DNA of 64,000 bases, taken from NCBI GenBank assembly GCA_016719225.1, contig JADKAN010000003.1, positions 124,001 through 188,000 of the forward strand, written 5' to 3'. A model generated the notes under the pieces. It saw nothing but the letters and a program-made list of their open reading frames with translations. It did not search any database and was not told where the DNA came from. Within the stretch, counting starts at the first letter, position 1. Each line of letters starts with the position of its first letter. Positions 41,557-50,402 of this stretch are shown piece after piece. The stretch is from Flavobacteriales bacterium. GTDB taxonomy: Bacteria > Bacteroidota > Bacteroidia > Flavobacteriales_F > PHOS-HE28. The position numbers were made by a program, and so were the translations under genes.

Positions 41557-44400
41557 ATGGGGATCTGGATCAAACGCATTCTTCTCACACTGCTCGTACT
41601 ACTCGTTCTGCTGGTAGTGGCGGCCATTGCCATTCCTTACTTGTACCGTGACAAGATCGAGGCTGCGGTGAAGCACGATGTCAATGAGAACATCAACGCC
41701 ACCGTGGAATGGGGCGATTGGGACCTCAGCATCATCCGTAGTTTTCCCAACGTTAATGTAGCAGTGGAGAACGTGCGCATCTGCAACAAGGCGCCTTTCG
41801 AAGGGATCTGCTTGGCGGACATCGGTGAACTCCGGGCCACCATCGGTCTATTCAGCCTTTTCGAGAGTAAGACCCAGATCCTGAACATCACTTTGGTCCA
41901 TCCTACGATCCACATCAAGGTATTGAAGGACGGACGTGGCAACTGGGATATTGCCAAAGCAGATAGCACCAACGCTGAATTGGCCACTGACACCACCGCC
42001 ACCCGGTTCGACATCGCGTTGAAGAAATACAGCATCACCAAAGGCCGCATCATTTATGATGATGAAAGCCTGCCCATGCTGATGGATCTTGCCGGTCTGG
42101 AGCATGAGGGCAGCGGGGACTTCACCCAGGACGATTTCACACTGAAGACCAAGACCACCGCCGACACCGTGAACGTGGTGTATGGAGGGGTGAAGTACTT
42201 GCGCAGTGCCAAAGTGGACATCACAGCGGATATCGGGATGAATTTACCGGGCATGAAATTCACCTTCCAAGAGAACGATATCAAGGTGAACCAATTGGAG
42301 CTCGGCATGGACGGTTGGCTCGCCATGCCCGCGAAGGATATCGATATGGACCTGAAATGGGACATGAAAAAGAATGATATCGCGGCGTTGTTGTCATTGG
42401 TTCCTGCCGAATTCGCGACTAATTTGAAAGGGGTGGACATGAGCGGCAAGGCCACTTTCAACGGCTACGTGAAAGGTACTTACAACGAGAAGAACATGCC
42501 GGGCTTCGGCGTGAACATCAACGTTGACAAGGGCCGTTTCAAATACCCTGACCTACCTGCCAGTGTAGAGGATATCTATTTGGACTGCAACATCCAAAGC
42601 CCGCAGGGACACGACATGGACGGCATGGTGGTGGACCTGAAGCGGTTCGCGATGAACATGGCGGGAAACCCGGTGGAAGCGCGCATGCACCTTACCACGC
42701 CCATTAGCGACCCCAATGTGGACGCGTCGTTGAAGGCCGACTTGGACCTCGCTAGTGTGAAGAAAGTTGTGCCCCTACCGAAAGGGGATGAACTTTCCGG
42801 CAAGATCAAGGCGGACGTGAAAATGGTAGGGCGTATGAGCGATGTGGAGGCACAGCGCTACGACAAGTTCATCGCCGAAGGACAGATGGCGTTGAGCGGT
42901 ATGCAATACAAGAGCGACTCACTACCATACGTTGTTGGCATCAACTCTTTGGTGCTCGACTTCAGTCCTAAGTTCCTGGCCGTTCCAACCTTCGTCGGTA
43001 ACCTGGGAAAGAGCGATATCAATGCCAACGGTCGGGTGGACAACTATCTGCAATGGTGGCTGAAGGACAGCACGCTTACGGGCACGTTCAACGTACAGAG
43101 CAAGGTGTTCGATCTGAATGAGCTGATGGGCTCGTCGTCCACTTCCGCGCCGGCTTCCGGAACGCCAGCAGCGGACAGCTCCGCGATGCAACTCATCGAA
43201 GTGCCCAAGAACCTGGACCTGACTCTGAATGCCGCGGTCGGCCAAGTGCTTTACGACAAAATGGTCCTGGCGGATGCCAAGGGCGCGCTGCGCGTGCATG
43301 ACGAGCGGGTTGACCTGCGCGGTTTGACTTTCGGGTTGTTCGAAGGGCTGGTGAAAATGGACGGCACGTACAACACGGCGGACAAGGTCCATCCGAAGTT
43401 CGACCTTACCTATGACGTGAAGGGACTTGACATCAAGCAAGTAGTGGACAACGTGGAGACTGTTGCTAAAATGGCGCCCATCGCGAAGAACTGCCGGGGT
43501 CGCTTCAGCACCGCGATGAGCCTTAGTGGTGAACTGGATCAAGCGATGTCCCCACTGATGAACACGTTGGCGGGTCAAGGCACCTTAAAGACGACCAACG
43601 TCACCATCGAAGGATTCAAGCCATTGATAGAGATCAGCAACGTGTTGAAGATGCCGCGTTTGGCCACGGTGGATGTGCAGAACATCGACTTCAGCTACGA
43701 GTTCAAGGACGGTAGGATGGTGACCAAGCCATTCGATGTGAAGATCGACCGCTTAACGGCGAACGTGAGCGGTAGTACGGCCTTTGCGGATCAGGCCATC
43801 GACTACACCATGAAGGCCAAGGTGCCTACGGATATGTTCGGTGCCGATGCCGGTCAGTTGGTAAGCGGCCTGTTGGGTCAGTTGAACAAGAGCTTGGGCA
43901 CCGAAGCGAAACTTCCGAGCGAGCTGGAATTGACGGCGAAGATCACCGGGACCATCGAGAAGCCTGTGGTCAAACCGGTCTTCGGCGGCGGAGCCAACGT
44001 TAAAGAAACGATAACCGAAGAGATCAAGCAGGGCTTGAACGATCAGATCGACAAGGTGAAAACGGATGCGATCGCCCAAGCACGCGCTGAAGCCGCACGG
44101 TTGGTGGCGGAAGCACAAAAGCAGGCTGACGACATCAAGGCGAAAGCGCGCAGCGAAGCGGCGAACGTAAAGTCGCAGGCCTACGCGGAAGCAGATAAAT
44201 TGGTGTCACAAGCGAAGGATCCATTCAGCAAGGCCGCTGCGAAATTGGGTGCTGACAAGGCCAAGAAATTGGCGGACGAGAAGGAACAACAGTTCGTGGG
44301 AGAGGCGGATAAACGTGCGAACGGTTTGGTGGACGCAGCCAGCAAGCAGGGCGATGCCCTCATTCAAAAAGCTGAAAGTACCGATACCAAGTTGAAGTGA
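41557..44400 (+). CDS. AsmA family protein with C-terminal Ala/Lys-rich coiled coil
   Basis: 947 residues. The N-terminal anchor (RILLTLLVLLVLLVVAAIAIPYL) and the following VEWGDWDLSIIRSFPNVNVAVENVRI are typical of AsmA-like proteins, which form long beta-taco structures that move phospholipids across the periplasm. The AsmA_2-type region (about 650-820) includes GRFSTAMSLSGELDQAMSP and AMDYTMKAKV-like strands. The last 120 residues are a heptad-rich Ala/Lys/Glu helix (ARAEAARLVAEAQKQADDIK). Its GTGA junction with the next gene's frame suggests coupling to the PorE-like gene. A second AsmA-type giant, TamB, lies 12 kb away. Confidence 0.85.
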   Translation: MGIWIKRILLTLLVLLVLLVVAAIAIPYLYRDKIEAAVKHDVNENINATVEWGDWDLSIIRSFPNVNVAVENVRICNKAPFEGICLADIGELRATIGLFSLFESKTQILNITLVHPTIHIKVLKDGRGNWDIAKADSTNAELATDTTATRFDIALKKYSITKGRIIYDDESLPMLMDLAGLEHEGSGDFTQDDFTLKTKTTADTVNVVYGGVKYLRSAKVDITADIGMNLPGMKFTFQENDIKVNQLELGMDGWLAMPAKDIDMDLKWDMKKNDIAALLSLVPAEFATNLKGVDMSGKATFNGYVKGTYNEKNMPGFGVNINVDKGRFKYPDLPASVEDIYLDCNIQSPQGHDMDGMVVDLKRFAMNMAGNPVEARMHLTTPISDPNVDASLKADLDLASVKKVVPLPKGDELSGKIKADVKMVGRMSDVEAQRYDKFIAEGQMALSGMQYKSDSLPYVVGINSLVLDFSPKFLAVPTFVGNLGKSDINANGRVDNYLQWWLKDSTLTGTFNVQSKVFDLNELMGSSSTSAPASGTPAADSSAMQLIEVPKNLDLTLNAAVGQVLYDKMVLADAKGALRVHDERVDLRGLTFGLFEGLVKMDGTYNTADKVHPKFDLTYDVKGLDIKQVVDNVETVAKMAPIAKNCRGRFSTAMSLSGELDQAMSPLMNTLAGQGTLKTTNVTIEGFKPLIEISNVLKMPRLATVDVQNIDFSYEFKDGRMVTKPFDVKIDRLTANVSGSTAFADQAIDYTMKAKVPTDMFGADAGQLVSGLLGQLNKSLGTEAKLPSELELTAKITGTIEKPVVKPVFGGGANVKETITEEIKQGLNDQIDKVKTDAIAQARAEAARLVAEAQKQADDIKAKARSEAANVKSQAYAEADKLVSQAKDPFSKAAAKLGADKAKKLADEKEQQFVGEADKRANGLVDAASKQGDALIQKAESTDTKLK

Positions 44401-44450
44401 GCAGGGAGATGGAGCTGGTTTTCCCGAGGGCCACGCAGGCCAGGAACGAG

Positions 44451-46526
44451 ATGTGCCGGAGAGTGCGCGGGTGGATCTTGAAAGTTATGTCTATGGCGTT
44501 CGCCATTCTCTGTGCCTGCAGTGTTGCCTTCGCACAAGAGGAAGGAGAACCTTGCGACCGACCGACCGACAAGAAATTGGTGAAGCTGCTCGACGATGCT
44601 GCAGCCGCTAAAAGCCCCACGGACAAACACCGCAAGTTGAAGGAACTTTTGGACGCCAACCCCGAATGCATGGAGTGCCTCTACCGCGTGGGTGAAAGCG
44701 CGTTCCAGCGGGCTCGGGCCGGGGCTGGCAGTTATGCGGCCGGTATCAAATACTTGGAGGAGGTAAAGGAGAAATGCCCGGAATACCACAATGGGCTTTA
44801 CTATGCCCTAGGTCAGATGTATTACGCACAGGACCGCTTCCCTGAGGCTGCCGAAGCATTCGAGAAGTTCCTTCACTTCCCTACCGACGATGCGGAAAAG
44901 TTCGACAAGGATGTGGACAAAGAGACCGCGGAAGTGGAGCGGTTGTTGCCGGAACTTTCCTTCTACACCGAGTTTTACAAGGACCAACGCCCTTTCGTTC
45001 CCCGGCCTGTGCCCGGGGTTGACACTCCTGCGGACGAATACCTGCCCATGCTGAGCCCGGACAACGACCTGTTGTTCTTCACCCGGGTAAGCAAGTACCA
45101 GGCCATGGGCGATCGTTTTGCACAGGACGTGGAAGAACTCACTGAATCGCGACGGAACCCGGGAACAGGCCAATATGATGCAGGAAAGCCCCTGCCGCCT
45201 CCGTTCAACACCGGGGACAGCTATGGCGGCGTAACCGTGAGCCTGAACAATAAAGAGCTATTTGTAACGGTCTGCAAGCCGGTGACGGCCGATTACAAGA
45301 ACTGCGACATCTACCGCACGCACTACCAAACGCATATGGACTTCGGCACGGGGAAACAAGTCTTCGAGTGGAGCGCGCTTACGGACCTCGGTCCGAACAT
45401 CAACACCGCCGACGGTTGGGAAAGCCAGCCCTCGTTGAGCGCGGATGGACGCACGCTCTACTTCGCGACGCTCCGCCGGGGCAGCAGGGGCACGGATATT
45501 TATTTCAGTAAACGCGATGCCAAGGGAGAGTGGGCACTTGCCAAGCCGCTTCCGGAACCCATCACTACCGACGGGGACGAAAAGGCGCCGTTCATGCACA
45601 GCGATAGCCGTACGCTCTATTTCGCGGCCCGGCCACCGCTGGACGAGAAGGGTAAGGAGGACCTTTCGAACGGCCATCGCGGTATTGGCGGATACGACAT
45701 TTTCTTCAGCAAATTGAATGACGACGGCAGCTGGACAACTCCGAAGAACATCGGCAATCCGATCAATACCCCGCAGGATGATCATGGACTGGTAGTGAGC
45801 GCAGACGGTCACACTGCGTATTTCGCTAGTAGCCGCTTCAAAGGTCCCGGCGGTTTGGACATCTATGGATTCGACCTGCCGAAGGATGCACGACCGGAGG
45901 ACATCATTATCGTGAACGGGGATGTGCGCGACGAGCAGGGTAATGTTGTGTCTGATGCAACGGTCTCGATCACCTACATGGACACGCGCAAGACCGAAGT
46001 GCTGAAAGTGGATAGTGCGGATGGCCACTATGCTGCGGTGTTGAACCTTAGGGCAGGCAGCGATGTGATCGTGACCGTCAAGAAACCGGACCACGTATTC
46101 GACAGCCGCTCCTTCAGCATCGAGGACACCGCACGTGGCGGTGTGGCGCGTGTGGATATGAAGCTGGAGAAGATCGAGGTCGGGAAGAGTTATCGGGTGA
46201 ACGACCTCAAGTATGCCACCAATAGCTCAGAGATCACGGGGCCCAGCAAGTACATCCTTGACCAGCTCATTATCTTCTTGCAGGAGAACCCCACGGTCAA
46301 GATCGAAGTGCAGGGCCACACGGATAATGTCGGAGATCTGGAAAGCAACATGGCGCTCAGTAAGCAACGCGCCTTCAGCGTGGTGGACTACTTACAGGAG
46401 CATGGTGTAAAGACCACGCGGCTTACGGCACAAGGATTCGGACCCACGAAACCGTTGGCCACCAACGACACCGAAGCGGGGCGGGCGGAGAACCGGCGCA
46501 CGGCTTTCGTGATCACAGGCAGGTAA
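44451..46526 (+). CDS. OmpA family protein with TPR, PD40/WD40-like propeller and carboxypeptidase-regulatory-like domains (PorE-like)
   Basis: The frame is open from a GTG at 44397 overlapping the AsmA stop; ATG codons at 44451 and 44487 precede the signal peptide (AFAILCACSVAFAQ) and I prefer 44451 (about 691 residues). Order: TPR-like helices (about 30-130), WD40/PD40 beta-propeller blades with DGRTLYFATLRRGSRGTDIYFSK and DGHTAYFASSRFKGPGGLDIYGF (about 180-480), a CarboxypepD-like sandwich (about 485-570), and an OmpA C-terminal peptidoglycan-binding domain (VEVQGHTDNVG-type motif, NRRTAFVITGR end). This exact order is that of PorE, a T9SS component in Porphyromonas gingivalis. Other Bacteroidota OmpA paralogues share it, so T9SS membership is inferred. 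Confidence 0.85.
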   Translation: MCRRVRGWILKVMSMAFAILCACSVAFAQEEGEPCDRPTDKKLVKLLDDAAAAKSPTDKHRKLKELLDANPECMECLYRVGESAFQRARAGAGSYAAGIKYLEEVKEKCPEYHNGLYYALGQMYYAQDRFPEAAEAFEKFLHFPTDDAEKFDKDVDKETAEVERLLPELSFYTEFYKDQRPFVPRPVPGVDTPADEYLPMLSPDNDLLFFTRVSKYQAMGDRFAQDVEELTESRRNPGTGQYDAGKPLPPPFNTGDSYGGVTVSLNNKELFVTVCKPVTADYKNCDIYRTHYQTHMDFGTGKQVFEWSALTDLGPNINTADGWESQPSLSADGRTLYFATLRRGSRGTDIYFSKRDAKGEWALAKPLPEPITTDGDEKAPFMHSDSRTLYFAARPPLDEKGKEDLSNGHRGIGGYDIFFSKLNDDGSWTTPKNIGNPINTPQDDHGLVVSADGHTAYFASSRFKGPGGLDIYGFDLPKDARPEDIIIVNGDVRDEQGNVVSDATVSITYMDTRKTEVLKVDSADGHYAAVLNLRAGSDVIVTVKKPDHVFDSRSFSIEDTARGGVARVDMKLEKIEVGKSYRVNDLKYATNSSEITGPSKYILDQLIIFLQENPTVKIEVQGHTDNVGDLESNMALSKQRAFSVVDYLQEHGVKTTRLTAQGFGPTKPLATNDTEAGRAENRRTAFVITGR

Positions 46527-46563
46527 GCTGGAGCGTTGCATCCATCGCCCCTGACCACCGGCC

Positions 46564-46572
46564 TAACTTCGC
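46564..46572 (+). promoter_or_regulatory. Putative -7 box TAACTTCGC of rlmI
   Basis: TAACTTCGC lies 18 nt before the ATG at 46591, after the end of the PorE-like gene. Confidence 0.4.
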
Positions 46573-46590
46573 GCCCTTTCCAACTAAAAA

Positions 46591-47763
46591 ATGCGCGACA
46601 GACTCTACATCGACGATACCCGGCAGCGGATCCGTTCGGGGCACCCGTGGGTGTACGACAATCAAGTGTTGCGCTTCGAAGGCCGGCCGCAGCCAGGGGG
46701 CATCGTTCAAGTTTTCGACGTGAAAAAGGGACCGCTGGGCCAGGGTTATTTCAATCCGAAGAGCAAGATCCGTGTGCGCATGCTCACCAAGGATCTGGAC
46801 GAGCCTATCGACGGTGCGTTCTTCCGGCGCAAGATCAAGTCGGCTTGGGACCATCGCGTACGCATGGGCCAACCTGAAAGCTGCCGTGTGGTGTTCGGGG
46901 AAGCCGATGGACTACCAGCGCTTGTGGTGGACAAATTCAACGATGTGCTTGTACTACAAACGCTTGCCTTGGGCATGGACCGTTTCAAGGCCGAGATCGT
47001 ACAAGCCCTACGGGATGTCCTACAGCCGCGTGGCATTTATGAACGCAACGATGTTCCCGTGCGGTTGAAGGAAGGTCTGGAGCAGGTCACCGCGCCTATA
47101 GGGGAGCCATTCGATACGAAGCTCACCATCACTGAAAATGGCGTGCTCTTCAATGTGGATCTTGCTGAAGGGCAGAAAACAGGTCACTTCCTGGATCAGC
47201 GGTTGAACCATGCCGCGCTGGAGCACATTGCCAAGGATGCGCGTGTGCTGGATTGTTTCACGCATACAGGCGGTTTCGCACTGCATGCCGCCAAGTACGG
47301 GGCCAAAGAAGTTTTGGGAGTTGACATTAGCGAGGAGGCTGTCGCGTTGGCCCGGAGCAATGCAAAGCTGAACGGGATGCAGGAGAACTGCACTTTCGTT
47401 GCGGCCAACGTCTTTGATTTCTTGGCTGGCCCGGTGAAGGACAGTGGGGTTTGGGACGTGATCGTGCTGGACCCGCCTGCTTTCGCGAAAGGCCGCGCAG
47501 CGCTGGAAAATGCGGTACGCGGCTACAAGGAGATCAACCTACGCGCCATGAAGGCACTGCCGCCGGGCGGTTTTTTGGTCACTTGTTCCTGCTCCCAGCA
47601 CATGACCCCCGATCTGTTCCGCAAGACTATCGCTGATGCCGCACGTGATGCACACCGTGAACTACGCGAGATCTTCGCCGGCAACCAGCCTCCGGATCAC
47701 CCGATGCATTGGGCAATCCCGGAGACGCACTACCTGAAGTGCCTTGTGCTGCAGGTGATGTGA
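46591..47763 (+). CDS. rlmI: Class I SAM-dependent rRNA methyltransferase (RlmI-like: PUA + Rossmann)
   Basis: 390 residues. An N-terminal PUA domain (DDTRQRIRSGHPWVYDNQVLRFEG) is followed by an EEHEA-like linker domain and a Rossmann methyltransferase: DCFTHTGGFALHAAKYGAKEVLGVDIS (SAM motif I), VLDPPAFAKG (motif IV) and a Cys-containing TCSCSQHM motif VI. This is the RlmI/RlmK-type enzyme, which makes 5-methylcytosine in 23S rRNA (C1962 in E. coli). Target conservation in this organism is inferred. It converges on the AI-2E permease gene. Confidence 0.9.
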   Translation: MRDRLYIDDTRQRIRSGHPWVYDNQVLRFEGRPQPGGIVQVFDVKKGPLGQGYFNPKSKIRVRMLTKDLDEPIDGAFFRRKIKSAWDHRVRMGQPESCRVVFGEADGLPALVVDKFNDVLVLQTLALGMDRFKAEIVQALRDVLQPRGIYERNDVPVRLKEGLEQVTAPIGEPFDTKLTITENGVLFNVDLAEGQKTGHFLDQRLNHAALEHIAKDARVLDCFTHTGGFALHAAKYGAKEVLGVDISEEAVALARSNAKLNGMQENCTFVAANVFDFLAGPVKDSGVWDVIVLDPPAFAKGRAALENAVRGYKEINLRAMKALPPGGFLVTCSCSQHMTPDLFRKTIADAARDAHRELREIFAGNQPPDHPMHWAIPETHYLKCLVLQVM

Positions 47764-47777
47764 CGGTCGGCAACCTT

Positions 47778-48914
47778 TTATGCTCCGATCTGCTCGGTTA
47801 TCCTGCCGCCTCCTTTCCGCTTGCCGAATTTGGGTTCATCACCTAGGAGATAGCCCCACGGTTTCAATGCGGGCACCTCGTCGAACACCAGTTTTATCAT
47901 ACCTGTGATGGGGATGGCGAGGATAAGGCCCATTAAGCCCCAGAGCATGCCCCAGGCAAGGAGTGCGAGGATGCTTGCCAGTGGATTGATGCTAACGCTA
48001 GAACCCACCACCTTCGGTGTTACGAAATTGTTGTCCAAGAACTGCGTTACGGCGATCACCCCCAGTACACCCACGGCATACATCGCGGAATCCTTGGTGA
48101 GCAGAGCGATGAGGGCAGGCATCAATGCGCCGAGCCAAGGCCCCAAGTAAGGTATCACGTTGAGGACAGCGGCTGTCACGCCCAAAACGATCGCGTAGTC
48201 CAGCCCTAGAGCAAGGAACCCGATGGAATTTAGAATGGCAAGGAACAATACAACGGTGAGCACACCCTTGAGCCATTGACGGGAAAGTCCTGCAATATTC
48301 TCCACCACGCGCAGCACTACATCTTCGCCCTGATCGTTCAGCCGGGAGAAAAACTCGCGGAAGCGACCTTTTAATAAAAGTAAGAATAGGGTGACGATGG
48401 GTATCACAATGGCAGTGGCCAAAGCTGCCCCTGTAGCGGAAAAGAGGCCCATAGCCATTGCCCCACCGCTTTCAGCCATGGACGATAATTCCTTATTGAG
48501 CCATGCGGTCTGTTGACTTTGGCTTATGTTGAAGCGCGTTTCCAAAAAGACCTGTGCACTATCAATACGTGCCAATAGTGCTGCTTGTAGTCCGGGTAGG
48601 TCTTTGCCGAAATGTGCATATTGCCAACCCAGAAAAGTGATAACACCGAAAAAAACTACGACAAGGAGCAGGCAACTTGAGGCCGCGGCAGCCCACAAGG
48701 GCCACTTCCAGCTTTGCAGCTTACGGCACATGGGTAGGAGCAGGAAGCTGAAAATGCCCGACACAAAAAGAAGCACGAAAAGAGGCTTGCCCAAGACCAG
48801 GACACCTACCGTACCTATGATGGCGAACAAGACAAGGACGTAGCGCTGCAAACTTGCGTTGCGGTCACTGGAAGGTGGTAAGGATGGGGACGAGGTTGTA
48901 GGTGGCTCCAACAT
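47778..48914 (-). CDS. AI-2E family transporter (PerM/YdiK-like permease)
   Basis: About 378 residues from the ATG at 48914 (MLEPPTTSS); the TTG three codons upstream would overlap the preceding gene. About eight membrane segments, with the family's LKGRFREFFSRLNDQ and DYAIVLGVTAAVLNVIPYLGPWLGALMPALIALL signatures and the C-terminal LLAWGMLWGLMGLILAIPITGMIKLVFD. Members export or import small molecules or ions (autoinducer-2, Na+/H+); substrate is not predictable. It is the last gene of a four-gene envelope cluster running 50211 to 47778. Confidence 0.9.
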   Translation of the reverse strand: MLEPPTTSSPSLPPSSDRNASLQRYVLVLFAIIGTVGVLVLGKPLFVLLFVSGIFSFLLLPMCRKLQSWKWPLWAAAASSCLLLVVVFFGVITFLGWQYAHFGKDLPGLQAALLARIDSAQVFLETRFNISQSQQTAWLNKELSSMAESGGAMAMGLFSATGAALATAIVIPIVTLFLLLLKGRFREFFSRLNDQGEDVVLRVVENIAGLSRQWLKGVLTVVLFLAILNSIGFLALGLDYAIVLGVTAAVLNVIPYLGPWLGALMPALIALLTKDSAMYAVGVLGVIAVTQFLDNNFVTPKVVGSSVSINPLASILALLAWGMLWGLMGLILAIPITGMIKLVFDEVPALKPWGYLLGDEPKFGKRKGGGRITEQIGA

Positions 48915-48919
48915 GCGGC

Positions 48920-49393
48920 TCAAAGCTGCACATTTTCGCTTTGGTCCTCCAACTCCTCCTTCACTTTCCGCAAATGCCTTTCTTCCCGGCGTTCCTGCAT
49001 GTGTTCCTTCAAGCGGCGCCAGCTTACACCCAACTCTTGTCCGATATCAGGAAGAGAGATCGACTCCACCTTTTTCAGGAGTTTGGGAGCGGCAAGTCCC
49101 AAAGCAAAAAGCCCTGCTCGCTTCATCAGGCCACCTTTTGCGGTACCTGTGGCCATGCTGATAGCACTGCCTAAGCCCCCACCTCCGAGGATGGAGCCCA
49201 AAATTTTACCAGGAGCGAAGCTTCCCAATGCCTCGTTGACCGAATTCTTCAACAAGGTGCTCCGGAATTTACCTTCTTTCAACGCGTTGAAGTGACTTTC
49301 CAAGCGGTCGGCATGCACGTCCCGGATAGCGTCCAACCGGAGTTTCTCGGCATGGAAATCGGAAAGATCCTTGAAGCGATCAGTCTTTGTCAT
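48920..49393 (-). CDS. Small protein with Gly-rich hydrophobic segment, function unknown
   Basis: 157 residues starting at the ATG at 49393, inside the end of the upstream holin-like gene (14-nt overlap). It is charged and helical at both ends (RFKDLSDFHAEKLRLDAIRD; RRLKEHMQERREERHLRKVKEELEDQ), with a central Gly- and Ala-rich hydrophobic stretch (GKILGSILGGGGLGSAISMATGTAKGG, AGLFALGLAAPKLL) that may be membrane-associated. No family recognised. Its tight packing with holin-like and YtxH genes suggests a shared envelope or stress role. Confidence 0.7.
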   Translation of the reverse strand: MTKTDRFKDLSDFHAEKLRLDAIRDVHADRLESHFNALKEGKFRSTLLKNSVNEALGSFAPGKILGSILGGGGLGSAISMATGTAKGGLMKRAGLFALGLAAPKLLKKVESISLPDIGQELGVSWRRLKEHMQERREERHLRKVKEELEDQSENVQL

Positions 49394-49784
49394 CGTAGAA
49401 TGAATTGATCACGTTCAACATGAATGAACTACGGATGCTATCGCGCACCATGAAGTGTACGATCAAGAATGTGAGGAGATATATACCCCCAACACACAAG
49501 AAGCCAAGTGCCGTGCTTCCGATGAGGGTACCTAGCCAGAACGCGAGCGCTACGCTGGCAAAAAGCAGGAACATGAGGATCGTCACCGCAGAAAGCAGCC
49601 CACTGAACATGCCGCCAGCAGCTTTCCCCACCTGCTCATAGGCCTGTAGCTCGAGGTAATCCTTCTGCGCCGCGAAGTAGGCCTTGCCTTCCGCCATTGT
49701 CGAATTAAGGAAATCCCCTATGTCCGTATGTTCGGCGGTATCGGCATGATCGCCGTCACCGTTCCCGTTGTTCTGGTGGTTCAT
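49380..49784 (-). CDS. Putative phage-holin-type (Holin-X/DUF1469-like) membrane protein
   Basis: 134 residues. An acidic Asn/Gly/His/Asp-rich start precedes a helix (EGKAYFAAQKDYLELQAYEQVGKAAGG). Two membrane helices follow (AVTILMFLLFASVALAFWLGTLIG and ALGFLCVGGIYLLTFLIVHFMV), then a short tail with FMLNVINSFYDDKD. This layout matches the 'phage holin family' proteins of Bacteroidota and Proteobacteria, which are chromosomal and not prophage genes. It overlaps the next gene by 14 nt. Confidence 0.75.
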   Translation of the reverse strand: MNHQNNGNGDGDHADTAEHTDIGDFLNSTMAEGKAYFAAQKDYLELQAYEQVGKAAGGMFSGLLSAVTILMFLLFASVALAFWLGTLIGSTALGFLCVGGIYLLTFLIVHFMVRDSIRSSFMLNVINSFYDDKD

Positions 49785-49851
49785 GTAATTGCAATATCAA
49801 AGGATGGATACCGCCGCACGGAAGTACCATGCGGCGGAACGATCCAAGTGT

Positions 49852-50211
49852 TTAGTTATTGGTTGCGCGCTCAGCGGCACGCTTGCCAGCTGATGCCACG
49901 TCGTTGGCGGTGCTTTTGGCATCGCTCACGATACGCTCCTTCAGGTCAGAACCTTCAGCGGACATAAAGCTCAAGAAGTCCTTCAGATCGTCCTTGGTCA
50001 TATTGGCGCGCTCCACGAACTTGTTGCGGGCCTTCTTCCACTGCTTGTAGCCTTTGTCGAGCATATCACTCATCTCATCCTTGGCCTTTTCACCTTTTTT
50101 CTTCAGGATCAGGCGCGTGTCTTTACCGGAGCGTGGGGCGAGTAATACACCGATGGCGGCACCGGCAGCGAAGCCGACCAGCGCACCTAGCAAAGTCTTT
50201 TGGGTACTCAT
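49852..50211 (-). CDS. YtxH domain-containing protein
   Basis: 119 residues from the ATG at 50211 (MSTQKTLLGALVGFAAGAAIGVLLAPRSGKDTR); the open frame upstream has no protein character. The N-terminal hydrophobic Gly/Ala-rich segment followed by LLAPRSGKDTR is the YtxH signature. A long charged helix follows (KARNKFVERANMTKDDLKDFLSF ... KSTANDVASAGKRAAERATNN). Such small membrane proteins are associated with stress response. It heads the cluster YtxH - holin-like - hypothetical - AI-2E permease. Confidence 0.88.
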   Translation of the reverse strand: MSTQKTLLGALVGFAAGAAIGVLLAPRSGKDTRLILKKKGEKAKDEMSDMLDKGYKQWKKARNKFVERANMTKDDLKDFLSFMSAEGSDLKERIVSDAKSTANDVASAGKRAAERATNN

Positions 50212-50268
50212 CTTGGTTTGGGTTTTTGGTTTCTGCGGGACCCTATTGGAAGAAGCGTGCCGCAGTAC

Positions 50269-50278
50269 CGAAAAGGTA
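50269..50278 (-). promoter_or_regulatory. Putative -7 box TACCTTTTCG of the YtxH cluster
   Basis: Minus-strand TACCTTTT lies about 58 nt before the ATG at 50211, between the cyanophycinase stop and the YtxH gene. No TTG is found at the standard spacing. Confidence 0.3.
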
Positions 50279-50402
50279 AGGAATTTGAGCCTTCCCGTGT
50301 TTGACGAGGGATAGCTAACGAATGTATAATACTGCCAACGTGGCACACCCTCCCCAAAAGGATCGGATTTTCCCCGATCCCTACGCAATGCTACGGCCGC
50401 GT

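Noticed and set aside
49380..49784. Holin-like gene considered as prophage evidence
   Set aside because: No other phage genes nearby; this family is commonly chromosomal in Bacteroidota.
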